From positions 1 through 26,078 of the forward strand of contig JAEDNL010000016.1 in NCBI GenBank assembly GCA_016302505.1: a DNA stretch of 26,078 bases, in the 5' to 3' direction. The notes under the pieces are model-generated. The model did not search any database and was not told the DNA's origin. It saw only the letters and a list, made by a program, of their open reading frames with translations. Shown one piece after another: positions 14,829 through 22,894 of this stretch. Position numbers and translations under genes: made by a program. Source of the stretch: Bacilli bacterium. Lineage in GTDB: Bacteria; Bacillota_I; Bacilli_A; RF39; UBA660. How positions within the stretch are numbered: position 1 is the first letter of the stretch; each line of letters begins with the position of its first letter.

Positions 14829-15152
14829 ATGTCTGTATTCTAAATAGAAAAGAATCAAAATTATACTGTTATGAGTAATTATCATTTAGAGATAGAAATT
14901 TAAGTTTTAAAGCAAAAGGATTATTCTCTTGCAGGATTATGTTCAATTAGCAAAGAGAGTAGAGATGAAATCAGATCAATATTAAAAGAACTACAAAAAC
15001 ATCATTATGTAGAAATTGAAAAAGTGAGAGGAGATAAAGGTTATTTTGAATATAATTATTTAATATATGAAACACCACATTTTATTGATTTAGAAAATGA
15101 ACAAACTAATCCATATATGGAAAATCCATACCTGGATAATCCAAATGTGTAA
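14829..15152 (+). pseudogene. Decayed replication initiator / winged-helix protein
   Basis: GGAGGTG precedes an ATG whose frame stops after four codons (MSVF), but the surrounding frames spell the remains of a familiar element protein: NQNYTVMSNYHL, then NLSFKAKGL, then LCSISKESRDEIRSILKELQ and HHYVEIEKVRGDKGYFEY. A Pro/Asn-rich repeat (PYMENPYLDNPNV) and a stop follow. This order matches the N-terminal winged-helix domain of replication initiator/replisome-organiser proteins at the left end of many Firmicutes elements. There are nonsense and frameshift changes. An internal loss is also evident, as the LSYMLSLP-type segment expected after KAKGL is missing. The gene is dead. Confidence 0.72.
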
Positions 15153-15200
15153 ACAGCTACACAAATAAATACTAATATAATGAAAGATTTTTTGAAGAAT

Positions 15201-15227
15201 AACTTAAAAATGATTAAGTTGTTTTTT
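15201..15227 (+). terminator. Terminator after the initiator remnant
   Basis: AACTTAA (15201-15207) pairs with TTAAGTT (15214-15220), with a 6-base loop and a following GTTTTTT. It lies between the dead initiator gene and the radical SAM promoter. Confidence 0.78.
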
Positions 15228-15293
15228 ATTGAACTAGTGGTTCTATAAAATACTATAAAAAGTGTCAATTGCCATGTAAATATAAAGAAAATA

Positions 15294-15302
15294 TGCTATA
15301 AT
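15294..15302 (+). promoter_or_regulatory. Extended -10 promoter of the radical SAM operon
   Basis: TGC-TATAAT, with TATAAT at 15297-15302, lies 24 bases before the start codon. The 11-mer TATGCTATAAT is repeated exactly at 19834-19844 before the other cargo operon. Confidence 0.6.
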
Positions 15303-15326
15303 TATAATTAAGAGTAGGTGTTGTTA

Positions 15327-16415
15327 ATGAACGATGAAATAAAACAAATAAAAATAAAGAATCTTGATAAGTTATATGAGTATAGACAAAAATTATATGA
15401 AAAACCTATATTAAAGGATTTGTTTTTAGAAGTTACTTCAAGATGTAATGCAAGATGTGAACATTGTGGAAGTAGTTGTGGAGATATTATTCCAAAAGAT
15501 GAAATAAGTGCAGAAGATTTGAAGAAAGCCTTATTAGATATTTCACAACATTATAATGCTAATGATATTTTGTTAAATGTAACAGGTGGCGAGCCATTAG
15601 TTAGAAAAGATTTATTTGAAATAATGGATTATGCAAATAGGTTAGGTTTTAGATGGGGCATGACATCAAATGGAATGTTAATAACTGATGATATTTTAAA
15701 GAAAATGAATGATACAAATATGGAAACTATTTCAATAAGTCTTGATGGCTTGAAAGAAACCCACGAAAGTTTTAGAAAAGTATCAGGTTCATTTGATAGA
15801 ATTATAGAAAATATCAAAAAATTACAAAAAGTACCTTCAATAAAAATCGTTCAAGTAACAACAGTTGCTAACAAAAAAAATCTTCACGAATTAGAGGATT
15901 TATATAAACTTATGAAAGAATTAAATATTATTTCTTGGCGAGTTATAAATGTAGATCCAATAGGTAGAGCAAAAGGTAATAAAGATATTTTATTAGATAA
16001 AGATGAGTATAAATGGTTATTTAATTTCATCAAAGATAAAAAAGAAGAAAATATAATGAATGTTGAATATGGTTGTAGTCATTACCTGGATATTCCTATG
16101 GAAAAAGAAATAAGAGATACATATTTCTTTTGTATTACAGGATTATATGTTGCAAGTATATTAAGTAATGGAGATATATTTGTATGCCCTAATGTAGAAA
16201 GAAGACCAGAGTTTGTACAAGGAAATATAAAAACAGATAGTTTTATTGATGTTTGGGAAAATAAATTTAAACTATTTAGAAGTGATGATAGATTAAAATG
16301 CGATAAATGTAGTAAATGCTCAAAATGGAAATATTGCTTAGGTGATTCATTTCATACATTTAATTTTGATGATAGAAAACCAAACTTCTGTATCAACGAT
16401 ATTTATGGAGGGTAG
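15327..16415 (+). CDS. Radical SAM/SPASM-domain enzyme
   Basis: A 362-residue cytosolic iron-sulfur enzyme. The radical SAM cluster motif is CNARCEHC (C40, C44, C47). It is followed by NVTGGEPL (the GGE motif that contacts S-adenosylmethionine), the MTSNG strand and ISISLDG. The last 100 or so residues are Cys-rich in a SPASM-like pattern (C in FFC, VCP, CDKCSKCSKWKYC, NFC), expected to hold extra 4Fe-4S clusters. SPASM enzymes usually modify peptides or proteins. The gene ends 3 bases before the 890-aa gene, whose ribosome binding site lies in its last codons, so the two are tightly coupled and the neighbour may be its substrate or partner. Start ATG 15327 follows GGTG by 6 bases; in-frame GTG 15318 and TTG 15321 overlap that site. 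All key Cys residues are intact. Confidence 0.9.
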   Translation: MNDEIKQIKIKNLDKLYEYRQKLYEKPILKDLFLEVTSRCNARCEHCGSSCGDIIPKDEISAEDLKKALLDISQHYNANDILLNVTGGEPLVRKDLFEIMDYANRLGFRWGMTSNGMLITDDILKKMNDTNMETISISLDGLKETHESFRKVSGSFDRIIENIKKLQKVPSIKIVQVTTVANKKNLHELEDLYKLMKELNIISWRVINVDPIGRAKGNKDILLDKDEYKWLFNFIKDKKEENIMNVEYGCSHYLDIPMEKEIRDTYFFCITGLYVASILSNGDIFVCPNVERRPEFVQGNIKTDSFIDVWENKFKLFRSDDRLKCDKCSKCSKWKYCLGDSFHTFNFDDRKPNFCINDIYGG

Positions 16416-16418
16416 AAG

Positions 16419-19091
16419 ATGAATGGTATTAGTAGAGAAACAGTTAAATGTGCTAAGTGTGGTAAAGAAAGTCAACAATTAGTCGTTTATAGTGTTAATT
16501 ATTCATTAGGAGATAATGAGACTAATGATAAACTTGTAAGCCATAAACAAAAATGCCCTTATTGTGGATATGAGGCTATTAGCATAGATTCTTTAAGTAA
16601 TAAATTAAAAAGGGAAGAACTAGTCAAAATTACAAAAGAATTTATTAATGATTCTAATAAATATGAAATATTCAAGATACCAAATAAACTATATTTAGAT
16701 TATTTCAAAAAAATTGAAGATAAATTCAATGCATATAATTTTGAAGAAGATAGTAGATTTGTTACTTATGGAAGATTATCCTTTTTAAAAGAGGAATTAA
16801 CTCAAAGACTAAATGATGATAAATTACGATATGAGGAACCTAATTCAGTTTGGGGAAAAGACAAATGGGATAATAGAATGGGTGCATTTATTGATTTGTG
16901 GGATTATATTAGAGGGGATAGACATATTGCTCCACATCAAGTACCAGAAGGAAAGAATTTTAAAGATACATTACTTGCAAATGATCAGTATTATAAAGAT
17001 GGGTTAATTTGTAAACAAGAAAGAGATATATTGTTAGAAATGATAAAAGAAATTAGATCGTTTATTTTAAATAAATTCGAAAGTAATGTTTACGAATACG
17101 AATTTATTCCTTATAAAAAAATTGGTGATATATCTTTAGATAAATTAAATAAGCAAGATTTTAAGCCTTCTGGTGTTCCATACTTATATGAAAATGGTTT
17201 TAATCATGTTCTTTGCGAAGTAATAGCGATAGATCATCCAGATCATATAAAACGAAAAAATGGAAATATTGATCATGTATATATAAAATACGATAATAAA
17301 AAAATTGAATTAACTTGCTTTTTTGAAAAGTTTGTTGAAAGTTTAAATCAAATATGTGATGATATTGTTATTATTGAGAATAATGAGAACGTAAATGAAA
17401 AATGGAATACAGTTTATAGTAAAAAATTAGGTATAATTGCAAATGCTAATCTATTTAAGGATGATAAAGATTATTATATACACTCAATTCGTTTTACTGG
17501 TAAAGAAGTTTTTGATTCAATAATTACCGAAATATTTAATACACAAGTACCAATTATGTTGCAATTATCCCGTAAAGGTATTTATACATTAGAACAAACA
17601 CCATGGATGGATTATTTAGAAATTGATGAAGAAACAGGAGAAAGAAAATTGCAAATTGATGCACCAGAAGAAATAAAAAAACAATATAGTGCTTTTTTGA
17701 AAAATAACATGGTTAATTATAATGAGTTTATAGGAAATAATAATACATATTTAGTTAATATAAAAAAAGATGATTATATATTCATAAGGTCTAATGACAC
17801 TTTTTCAAATAATAATATTAATAATTGTTTTGTAAGTTTAAAAGAAAACAAAATTTATAATTATATATTTGATTTAAATAATAAATATGAACACTATAAA
17901 GATTTAACCAATAATCAAAAAGAAAAATTAATAAAATATATAAATGATAACGATTTGTTAAATATTTCCGATAGTAATCAGTTTAATCCTGTAAATATAT
18001 TTATTGATATAGAAATTTATGGAAAGAAAAATAAGATTAGAATTTCAGATAATGAGATGTATATATTTAATGATATAATAGATATTGTTTTAGATAATAG
18101 TAATAGTAATATAAAAGAAATTAATGAAATTAAAAATACAATAGATAGTTCTAATATTGAAAAAAAATTAATGTTTAAAATAGAAAATCACAATTGGGGA
18201 TTAAAAACTATATATACTTGGAATACAAAAATATGGTATATATATGATGATTTATCTATTAAATATGAAATTATAAATGGTCAAGATAGGGTAAAATCAT
18301 ATTCACATAGCATAAGTAAGGAAAAATTAAAACTAATTATTCAAAATATAGAATTGTCAAAATCAGATAATCGTGTTGTTGACGCTTGTGATGGAGAGGC
18401 TTGGGAATTTATACAATATGAAGATGATAATGTAGTATGGGAAAGAAAATTAGGATATATATATGGTATAGACTCATTAGAAACTGTATCTAATATACTA
18501 CTTGATTTAGTGAAGAATGATTCGGATATATTTAGTGATGAAGAAATGGAGGAAAATGATATAGTGTTATTTAGTAAAAAAGATAAATATGATATAAAAC
18601 CAAAAGATAATGTTCCTCAAGAAGTATATGGTATTCCTGATTTTATTAGAAATAAAGATAAATATGATATAAAACCAGAAGATAATGTTCCTCAAGAAGT
18701 ATATGGTATTCCTGATTTTATTAGAAATAAAGATAAATATGATATAAAACCAGAAGATAATGTTCCTCAAAAAGTATATGGTATTCCTGATTTTATTAGA
18801 AATAAAGATAAATATGATATACAACCAGAAGATAATGTTCCTCAAAAAGTATATGGTATTCCAAATATTAGTGATATTAATTCTAGAAAATGTCCTTATT
18901 GTGGCTCAATAGAATTGTGGAAATATTTATATGGAGAACCAATTTATGATTACGATAAAAATAAATATATTTTAGGTGGTTGTGAAATTACAGAAAATCA
19001 ACCAACTCATAAGTGTAAAAAATGTGGTAAAGATATATATCTAGATACTAATTTTAAAATGCTAAACAATATTAATATATCTAAAGAATAA
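16419..19091 (+). CDS. Large zinc-ribbon protein with four 25-residue repeats
   Basis: An 890-residue protein of unknown function with no signal peptide or membrane segment. Residues 11-49 form a zinc ribbon (CAKC and CPYC). From about 130 to 190 lies a helical segment with DLWDYIRGDRHIAPHQVPEG, and from about 250 to 430 a mixed domain around VLCEVIAIDHPDHIKRKNG. At about 590-715 is a domain ending GEAWEFIQYEDDNVVWERKLGYIYG. Residues 721-815 carry four tandem copies of a 25-residue unit, the last one partial, with invariant YDI, DNVPQ and VYGIP. A second zinc ribbon closes the protein (CPYCGSIELWKYLYGEP, GGC, CKKCG). It is coupled to the radical SAM gene by a 3-base gap. The repeats could be modification sites for that enzyme. 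They could equally be a flexible linker to the zinc ribbon. Confidence 0.75.
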   Translation: MNGISRETVKCAKCGKESQQLVVYSVNYSLGDNETNDKLVSHKQKCPYCGYEAISIDSLSNKLKREELVKITKEFINDSNKYEIFKIPNKLYLDYFKKIEDKFNAYNFEEDSRFVTYGRLSFLKEELTQRLNDDKLRYEEPNSVWGKDKWDNRMGAFIDLWDYIRGDRHIAPHQVPEGKNFKDTLLANDQYYKDGLICKQERDILLEMIKEIRSFILNKFESNVYEYEFIPYKKIGDISLDKLNKQDFKPSGVPYLYENGFNHVLCEVIAIDHPDHIKRKNGNIDHVYIKYDNKKIELTCFFEKFVESLNQICDDIVIIENNENVNEKWNTVYSKKLGIIANANLFKDDKDYYIHSIRFTGKEVFDSIITEIFNTQVPIMLQLSRKGIYTLEQTPWMDYLEIDEETGERKLQIDAPEEIKKQYSAFLKNNMVNYNEFIGNNNTYLVNIKKDDYIFIRSNDTFSNNNINNCFVSLKENKIYNYIFDLNNKYEHYKDLTNNQKEKLIKYINDNDLLNISDSNQFNPVNIFIDIEIYGKKNKIRISDNEMYIFNDIIDIVLDNSNSNIKEINEIKNTIDSSNIEKKLMFKIENHNWGLKTIYTWNTKIWYIYDDLSIKYEIINGQDRVKSYSHSISKEKLKLIIQNIELSKSDNRVVDACDGEAWEFIQYEDDNVVWERKLGYIYGIDSLETVSNILLDLVKNDSDIFSDEEMEENDIVLFSKKDKYDIKPKDNVPQEVYGIPDFIRNKDKYDIKPEDNVPQEVYGIPDFIRNKDKYDIKPEDNVPQKVYGIPDFIRNKDKYDIQPEDNVPQKVYGIPNISDINSRKCPYCGSIELWKYLYGEPIYDYDKNKYILGGCEITENQPTHKCKKCGKDIYLDTNFKMLNNINISKE
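18579..18863 (+). repeat. Four tandem 75-bp coding repeats
   Basis: Units start at 18579, 18654, 18729 and 18804, the last being 60 bases long. They are almost identical at the base level, including synonymous positions, so the expansion is recent. Each encodes KDKYDI.P.DNVPQ.VYGIP, followed by DFIRN in the first three. Differences are single codons (K/E, E/K, K/Q). Confidence 0.95.
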
Positions 19092-19160
19092 ATAAGAATT
19101 GGTAATAAAAATGATAACAATAATTATGTATTATTATTAAATCATGTAAGTAAATCAGAA

Positions 19161-19738
19161 ATGTATGATTTGTTATTTACTGACTTAAATAACCTAGATG
19201 GAAAATCTATTTCGGATTTATCAACTAATGTACCAGAGAGATATTATAGTCAATTTGTTAGTAAATTATATAGTATTATAAGTGATTGGAAAGATACTTA
19301 TTCAGGTGAAAGTAATGTTGTGTGGAGCATTAAACTTGAAACTGAAAATAATACAAGATTAATTTCTGGAAATGGTGGTTTTCCTAGTAATTGGAATGAA
19401 ATTATTGATTTAATATCTAAATATGAAAAAATATTTAAAAATAAGAAGAAAATAGATATAGAAAAAATACATGATATGAAATATGAGCAGGTATTATTGG
19501 TTTTATCATTGGTGATGCACAGGGAGTACCTGTTGAGTTCATTGGTAGAGAAAGTTTAAAAGAAAATAAAAAATTTGATATGGAAGAATATGGAACACAT
19601 AATCAACCAAAAGGAACTTGGTCAGATGATAGTTCAATGGTGCTAGCAACGTTAAAAGCTGTTAATTTAGGGAATGATACAGATACTGTAATAACTGGTG
19701 GTATTGCAGGTGAATTTGTTTATAAAATATTAAGGTAA
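19161..19738 (+). pseudogene. Broken ADP-ribosylglycohydrolase
   Basis: The first frame (19161-19559) encodes an N-terminal domain with VVWSIKLET and GNGGFPSNWNEI, then shifts. From 19490 a second frame encodes 82 residues of a DraG-type ADP-ribosylglycohydrolase: GFIIGDAQGVPVEF, GTWSDDSSM, NLGNDTDT and TGGIAGEF. The family removes ADP-ribose from proteins or nucleotides using two metal ions held by the WSDD and NLG-D-DTD motifs. Both motifs remain, but the roughly 200 residues normally between them are gone, joining MVLATLK directly to AVNLG. The open frame also extends upstream of the first ATG to 19092 without a ribosome binding site, so the 5' end may be damaged too. The gene is inactive through a frameshift plus an in-frame deletion. 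Confidence 0.85.
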
Positions 19739-19769
19739 TAATCTTATTAATTTGATTATTGCTTTTTTG
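19734..19769 (+). terminator. Terminator after the glycohydrolase remnant
   Basis: Bases 19734-19743 pair with 19754-19763 (GGTAATAATC with GATTATTGCT, two G-U pairs) around a 10-base loop, followed by TTTTTT. It overlaps the TAA stop at 19736-19738 and closes the radical SAM transcription unit. Confidence 0.78.
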
Positions 19770-19833
19770 TTTACAATTTTTTATTTTTTTTTATTGTAAA
19801 ATTAACAATAATATAAGGCAATTCATTGTAAAG

Positions 19834-19844
19834 TATGCTATAAT
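19834..19844 (+). promoter_or_regulatory. Extended -10 promoter of the paired-protein operon
   Basis: TATGCTATAAT contains TGC-TATAAT, with the -10 at 19839-19844, 42 bases before the start codon. The leader contains an inverted pair TATTATA (about 19844-19850) and TATAATA (19864-19870), which could form a small hairpin just ahead of the ribosome binding site. The same 11-mer precedes the radical SAM operon. Confidence 0.6.
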
Positions 19845-19886
19845 ATTATAGGAACTATACTTGTATAATACGAAGGAGGATATAGT

Positions 19887-20429
19887 ATGGACGATAGTTT
19901 TACATCAAAAATAGTAGTCAATAATGAATATGATTATTCTAATATATTGCCAACAGTAGAGGCTATTTCATATTTGGTTCAATATTGTGATGAAATGAAT
20001 AAACAATTAACAAAATTAGTTGAGGAAGATGAGGAAAAAAACAAGCAGTTTAAACTTGAATATAAGGAATATATGTATAAAAAATCTTATGGTCAACAAT
20101 TAGAAGTGTTCATAAGAAAAAAATCATATAACAATATTACTTGTAAAGATTATTCACAATTCATGTCTGCTGTTCAAGGTGGAAATCTAAATGGAGTTAG
20201 TAGTATGGATATTAAATTATGTATGGATTTTCATAGAGGAAAAGGAGATAGTCCAGAAGAACACGAAAATTCATTTATAATAACATTTAAACCTTATGAG
20301 ATAAAATTTACTAGAAAATCAAATCATAATGATCCATATATGAATCAGATAGAGCAACAAATTAAAGATATTTTAAAGCAATTTCCTGTTGCTAATTGTA
20401 TTTTCTGTAATAAACAAAATAATAATTAA
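19887..20429 (+). CDS. Soluble partner of a two-protein module, unknown function
   Basis: A cytosolic protein of 180 residues. A helical, charged first part (about residues 20-70, coiled-coil-like with EEDEEKNKQFKLEYKEY) is followed by a strand-rich part and a C-terminal helix, ending in CIFCNKQ, a possible metal-binding CxxC. Its layout matches the cytosolic part of the next gene: charged helix, then NITCKDYSQFMSAV versus NITVDNYNAFITIF, then FIITFKPYEIKF versus SINMNIYEHKMDI, then a final amphipathic helix. The two therefore look like diverged copies of one domain. AAGGAGGA lies 6 bases before ATG. I recognise no family. Confidence 0.65.
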   Translation: MDDSFTSKIVVNNEYDYSNILPTVEAISYLVQYCDEMNKQLTKLVEEDEEKNKQFKLEYKEYMYKKSYGQQLEVFIRKKSYNNITCKDYSQFMSAVQGGNLNGVSSMDIKLCMDFHRGKGDSPEEHENSFIITFKPYEIKFTRKSNHNDPYMNQIEQQIKDILKQFPVANCIFCNKQNNN

Positions 20430-20449
20430 ACGATTGGAGGTAATTGTGA

Positions 20450-21385
20450 ATGTATAACGATACTATAAAAGTTGCTAATAAAATAATATCCGATACAGAT
20501 TTAGCAGATATATTTCAAAGAATGGATGAAGAATTAAGAGAAAATATTCAAATATGTAAACAAGAAACAGCTCAAAATGAAAGATATGAAAGGGAATACC
20601 AACATTGGACTGCGAAAAGTTTTGATGGTACTTTTAAATGTACATTTAATTTTTATGATGACACTAATATAACTGTTGATAATTATAATGCTTTTATTAC
20701 AATTTTTAATAATAGATTACATGAAGTTAAAGATATGTGGGTAAGGTATCGTTATAATTATTGGATACAACATGGTAGCGATCAAAAGATGGTAAGACAA
20801 AGTATTAATATGAATATTTATGAACATAAAATGGATATTGAAGTCAATTTAAGTAGTGATGATAAAAAAATGGATGATATTTATCAGTTAATAAAGGAAA
20901 AAATATTAAAAGCACCTGAAAGATATGATAGGATTATTAAGAAAAAAAGTTCTATTACAAATAAAATAGGTTTTGCATTGGGAGTAATTCCTAGCCTAGT
21001 TATTTGTACCTTGTTAGTATTTGTACCAACAATAAGACAAATATATGGAATGACTTATATATTATATCCGATAGCAGTAGTTATTTTAGCATTTTTAATA
21101 GGTAATACAGTATTTAGTGGGACACTAGATCGTTTATATTCAACTATAACTCCAAAACAAAAATATGCAGGTTATGATTCTACAAATCATAAAAGTATTT
21201 ATAAAGATGATATAGATGATTTTGTTTCAACAAGTGAAATAATTATTGGTAAAAATATAGATAATATCAAACATAGAAAAGAAATTGTTGAATTAGAAGA
21301 AAAGTATAGTAAATATATTCCAATTGAATTAATTGTACTTTTGGTTCTATCAATAATTATGATCTTAGTAGGTAAATTAATATAG
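20450..21385 (+). CDS. Membrane-bound partner of the module, unknown function
   Basis: A 311-residue protein. Residues 1 to about 165 are a cytosolic domain related in layout to the preceding 180-aa protein. They are followed by two adjacent membrane helices (about 172-193 and 199-222), a cytosolic loop of about 65 residues, and a final membrane helix at about 288-309. The stop of the first gene is 20 bases before this ATG, and GGAGG is 9 bases upstream, so the pair is one operon. A soluble and a membrane version of the same domain encoded together suggests a sensor/effector or complex-forming pair, which would fit a defence or stress cargo on a mobile element. That function is inference only. 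Confidence 0.65.
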   Translation: MYNDTIKVANKIISDTDLADIFQRMDEELRENIQICKQETAQNERYEREYQHWTAKSFDGTFKCTFNFYDDTNITVDNYNAFITIFNNRLHEVKDMWVRYRYNYWIQHGSDQKMVRQSINMNIYEHKMDIEVNLSSDDKKMDDIYQLIKEKILKAPERYDRIIKKKSSITNKIGFALGVIPSLVICTLLVFVPTIRQIYGMTYILYPIAVVILAFLIGNTVFSGTLDRLYSTITPKQKYAGYDSTNHKSIYKDDIDDFVSTSEIIIGKNIDNIKHRKEIVELEEKYSKYIPIELIVLLVLSIIMILVGKLI

Positions 21386-21421
21386 TAGGTTTGAAATGAA
21401 TATTAAATTTACAAATCTTAA

Positions 21422-21970
21422 ATGATATCACTTGAATATGAACAAAAGCACGATTTGCTCAATTTTTCAATATTCCTGAACTTATGACTTTGTTTAAAGA
21501 AGCTGCTGATATTAAAACTTCAAAGATGCTAGATTTACCTAATTCAAAAATAAATATTGCAGTAGAAAATATTTATAAAATATGGCTAGAAAATAAAGAG
21601 GACAAGTTAACACAACTTGTCTTTTATGATTTATCAACACCTAGAAATGATGGTACCTTTAATGTTTATGATGATATTAAAAATAAATTAATTGCTTTAC
21701 ATCATTTAGATTGTCCATTGCGACTATCTGATATAGAACAAAGAGAAGGTAGAATATTAATACAGGGAAATCAAAATGAAGAAGTTGAAATATATAGATA
21801 TGTAGCTGAAGGTAGTTTTGATTCTTATTCATATCAATTAATTCAAACTAAATCAAATAATGGCTAATAGTAATTGTGGTGGAAGAACTACCGAAGATTT
21901 AGATAGGGATACACTTACTTATGCAGAAGTTAAACCTCTTACAAAATTCACTTTTTTAAGTGATAAATGA
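21422..21970 (+). pseudogene. Remnant of a SNF2-type conjugative-element helicase
   Basis: Fragments in several frames spell the C-terminal half of the large helicase/methylase-type protein found in Firmicutes conjugative elements. ISLEYEQK is followed by a shift, then ARFAQFFNIPELMTLFKEAADI, LVFYDLSTPRNDGTFNVYDDIKNKLI, ALHHLDCPLRLSDIEQREGRI, YRYVAEGSFDSYSYQLIQTK, a stop, and then TEDLDRDTLTYAEVK. The helicase segment that normally lies between DDIKNKLI and ALHHLDCP, including the Q-x-x-GAGTN region, is missing, an in-frame deletion. The QREGR arginine-finger motif survives. The longest open stretch is 21484-21867 (127 codons). It is certainly non-functional as a helicase and shows that the element descends from a larger conjugative one. 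Confidence 0.85.
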
Positions 21971-22106
21971 AACGAAGAAAAAAACGTTAAATATATCTAA
22001 TTTAATCGGTATTAAACTTGATAGTTGAGGTTGAACAAGTTATAATCAATAAAAAATAAAACCTCTTAAAAAGGCTTTAATTCGTTGTTTGTAAGGGGAT
22101 GCTTTT

Positions 22107-22337
22107 TTGGAACAAAAAATAACATTAAATTACTTGTTATTAGATTGGTTGATATCAGTGATAAAAGATATTATTGAAGATACCATAGAAGATGAACCAA
22201 GTAAAATATCAACTTTTATTGCAGTAAATAATATGCTTAATTAATTAGATAGTGATACTGCAAGTGATGATATGTCTAACTTAATAAGTGAAACATTAAT
22301 TAATAAAATTTTTGATGAAGTAAAAAACAGTATATAG
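22107..22337 (+). pseudogene. Small element gene with an internal stop
   Basis: A TTG start after AAGGGGA opens MEQKITLNYLLLDWLI and so on for 45 codons to TAA (22242-22244). The same frame then continues for 30 more codons of similar composition to TAG at 22335-22337. It looks like one small acidic protein gene of about 76 codons broken by a nonsense change. The family is not recognised. Confidence 0.5.
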
Positions 22338-22351
22338 TGAGGAATGATTAT

Positions 22352-22582
22352 ATGTATATTACTGAAACTACTGAAAATGTTAGAAAATTAATTGAAAAAT
22401 TAGATTTGTTTAATGAAATTATAATTAGATATGATAATGAAACATATTTTGAAAAAAAAGATTACAATAATTTCATTTGATTCAAAAGCAAATAGATTTG
22501 ATCTTGCACATTTACTTCAAGAACAGAAAGTGCAATAAGCAATATGATTCGTACAATTAAATTAAAAATAATAATTTTTTAG
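22352..22582 (+). pseudogene. Small element gene broken by frameshifts
   Basis: From ATG 22352 the frame encodes MYITETTENVRKLIEKL and IIIRYDNETYFEKK and stops at 22478-22480. The adjacent frame continues with ISFDSKANRFDLAHLL, and a third frame gives RTESAISNMIRTIKLK. Together they form a single coherent protein interrupted by two shifts. It sits in the row of decayed genes ahead of the recombinase. No function is recognised. Confidence 0.55.
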
Positions 22583-22613
22583 GAGAATTGTGTAGGTGCA
22601 TTCTTCTTTTTTT
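22581..22613 (+). terminator. Terminator before the recombination module
   Basis: AGGAGAAT (22581-22588) pairs with ATTCTTCT (22600-22607) with one G-U pair and an 11-base loop, followed by a run of T. It separates the decayed genes from the SHOCT-like and recombinase genes. Confidence 0.75.
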
Positions 22614-22665
22614 ATTAATTTTTTTCTTACAATGTTAATACACTTAATCAGGAGGAGAATGAGCT

Positions 22666-22872
22666 TTGAACAATAACATTACTTATGAAGTAGTAAAAAA
22701 GGAAGTTCAAAAGAAAATATTAAATTATTTATATCAAAATAATGAAATTACTATTAATGAGTATGAGGCATTAATTTCAAAGTGTGATGAAAAGATAAAT
22801 AAATTAAATGAACAAATAGAAAAAGATAAAGAGAAATATTCTTATCCAATGAAAGTTGACATAAGAATATAA
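22666..22872 (+). CDS. SHOCT-like small protein upstream of the recombinase
   Basis: A 68-residue charged helical protein with a TTG start, supported by AGGAGGAG 8 bases or so upstream. The middle part, ILNYLYQNNEITINEYEALISKCDEKI, matches the short SHOCT-type motif (small helix, acidic turn, EYE, helix) seen in tiny proteins encoded just before large serine recombinases on Firmicutes elements. It is followed 22 bases later by the recombinase and is probably co-transcribed with it. By position it could influence recombination direction, but SHOCT domains have no established enzymatic role. Confidence 0.65.
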   Translation: MNNNITYEVVKKEVQKKILNYLYQNNEITINEYEALISKCDEKINKLNEQIEKDKEKYSYPMKVDIRI

Positions 22873-22894
22873 AAATGATATGGAGGTGATTTAT

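Noticed and set aside
14649..15293. CRISPR array or tRNA genes in the gene-poor left end of the element
   Set aside because: No regularly spaced repeats and no cloverleaf-like segments were seen; the stretch is explained by the recombinase tail, two terminators and a dead initiator gene.
18567..18845. Minus-strand open frame of 92 codons with repeating Phe/Ile-rich units
   Set aside because: It is the complement of the four coding repeats of the 890-aa protein; the repeat alone explains its regularity, and no ribosome binding site supports it.
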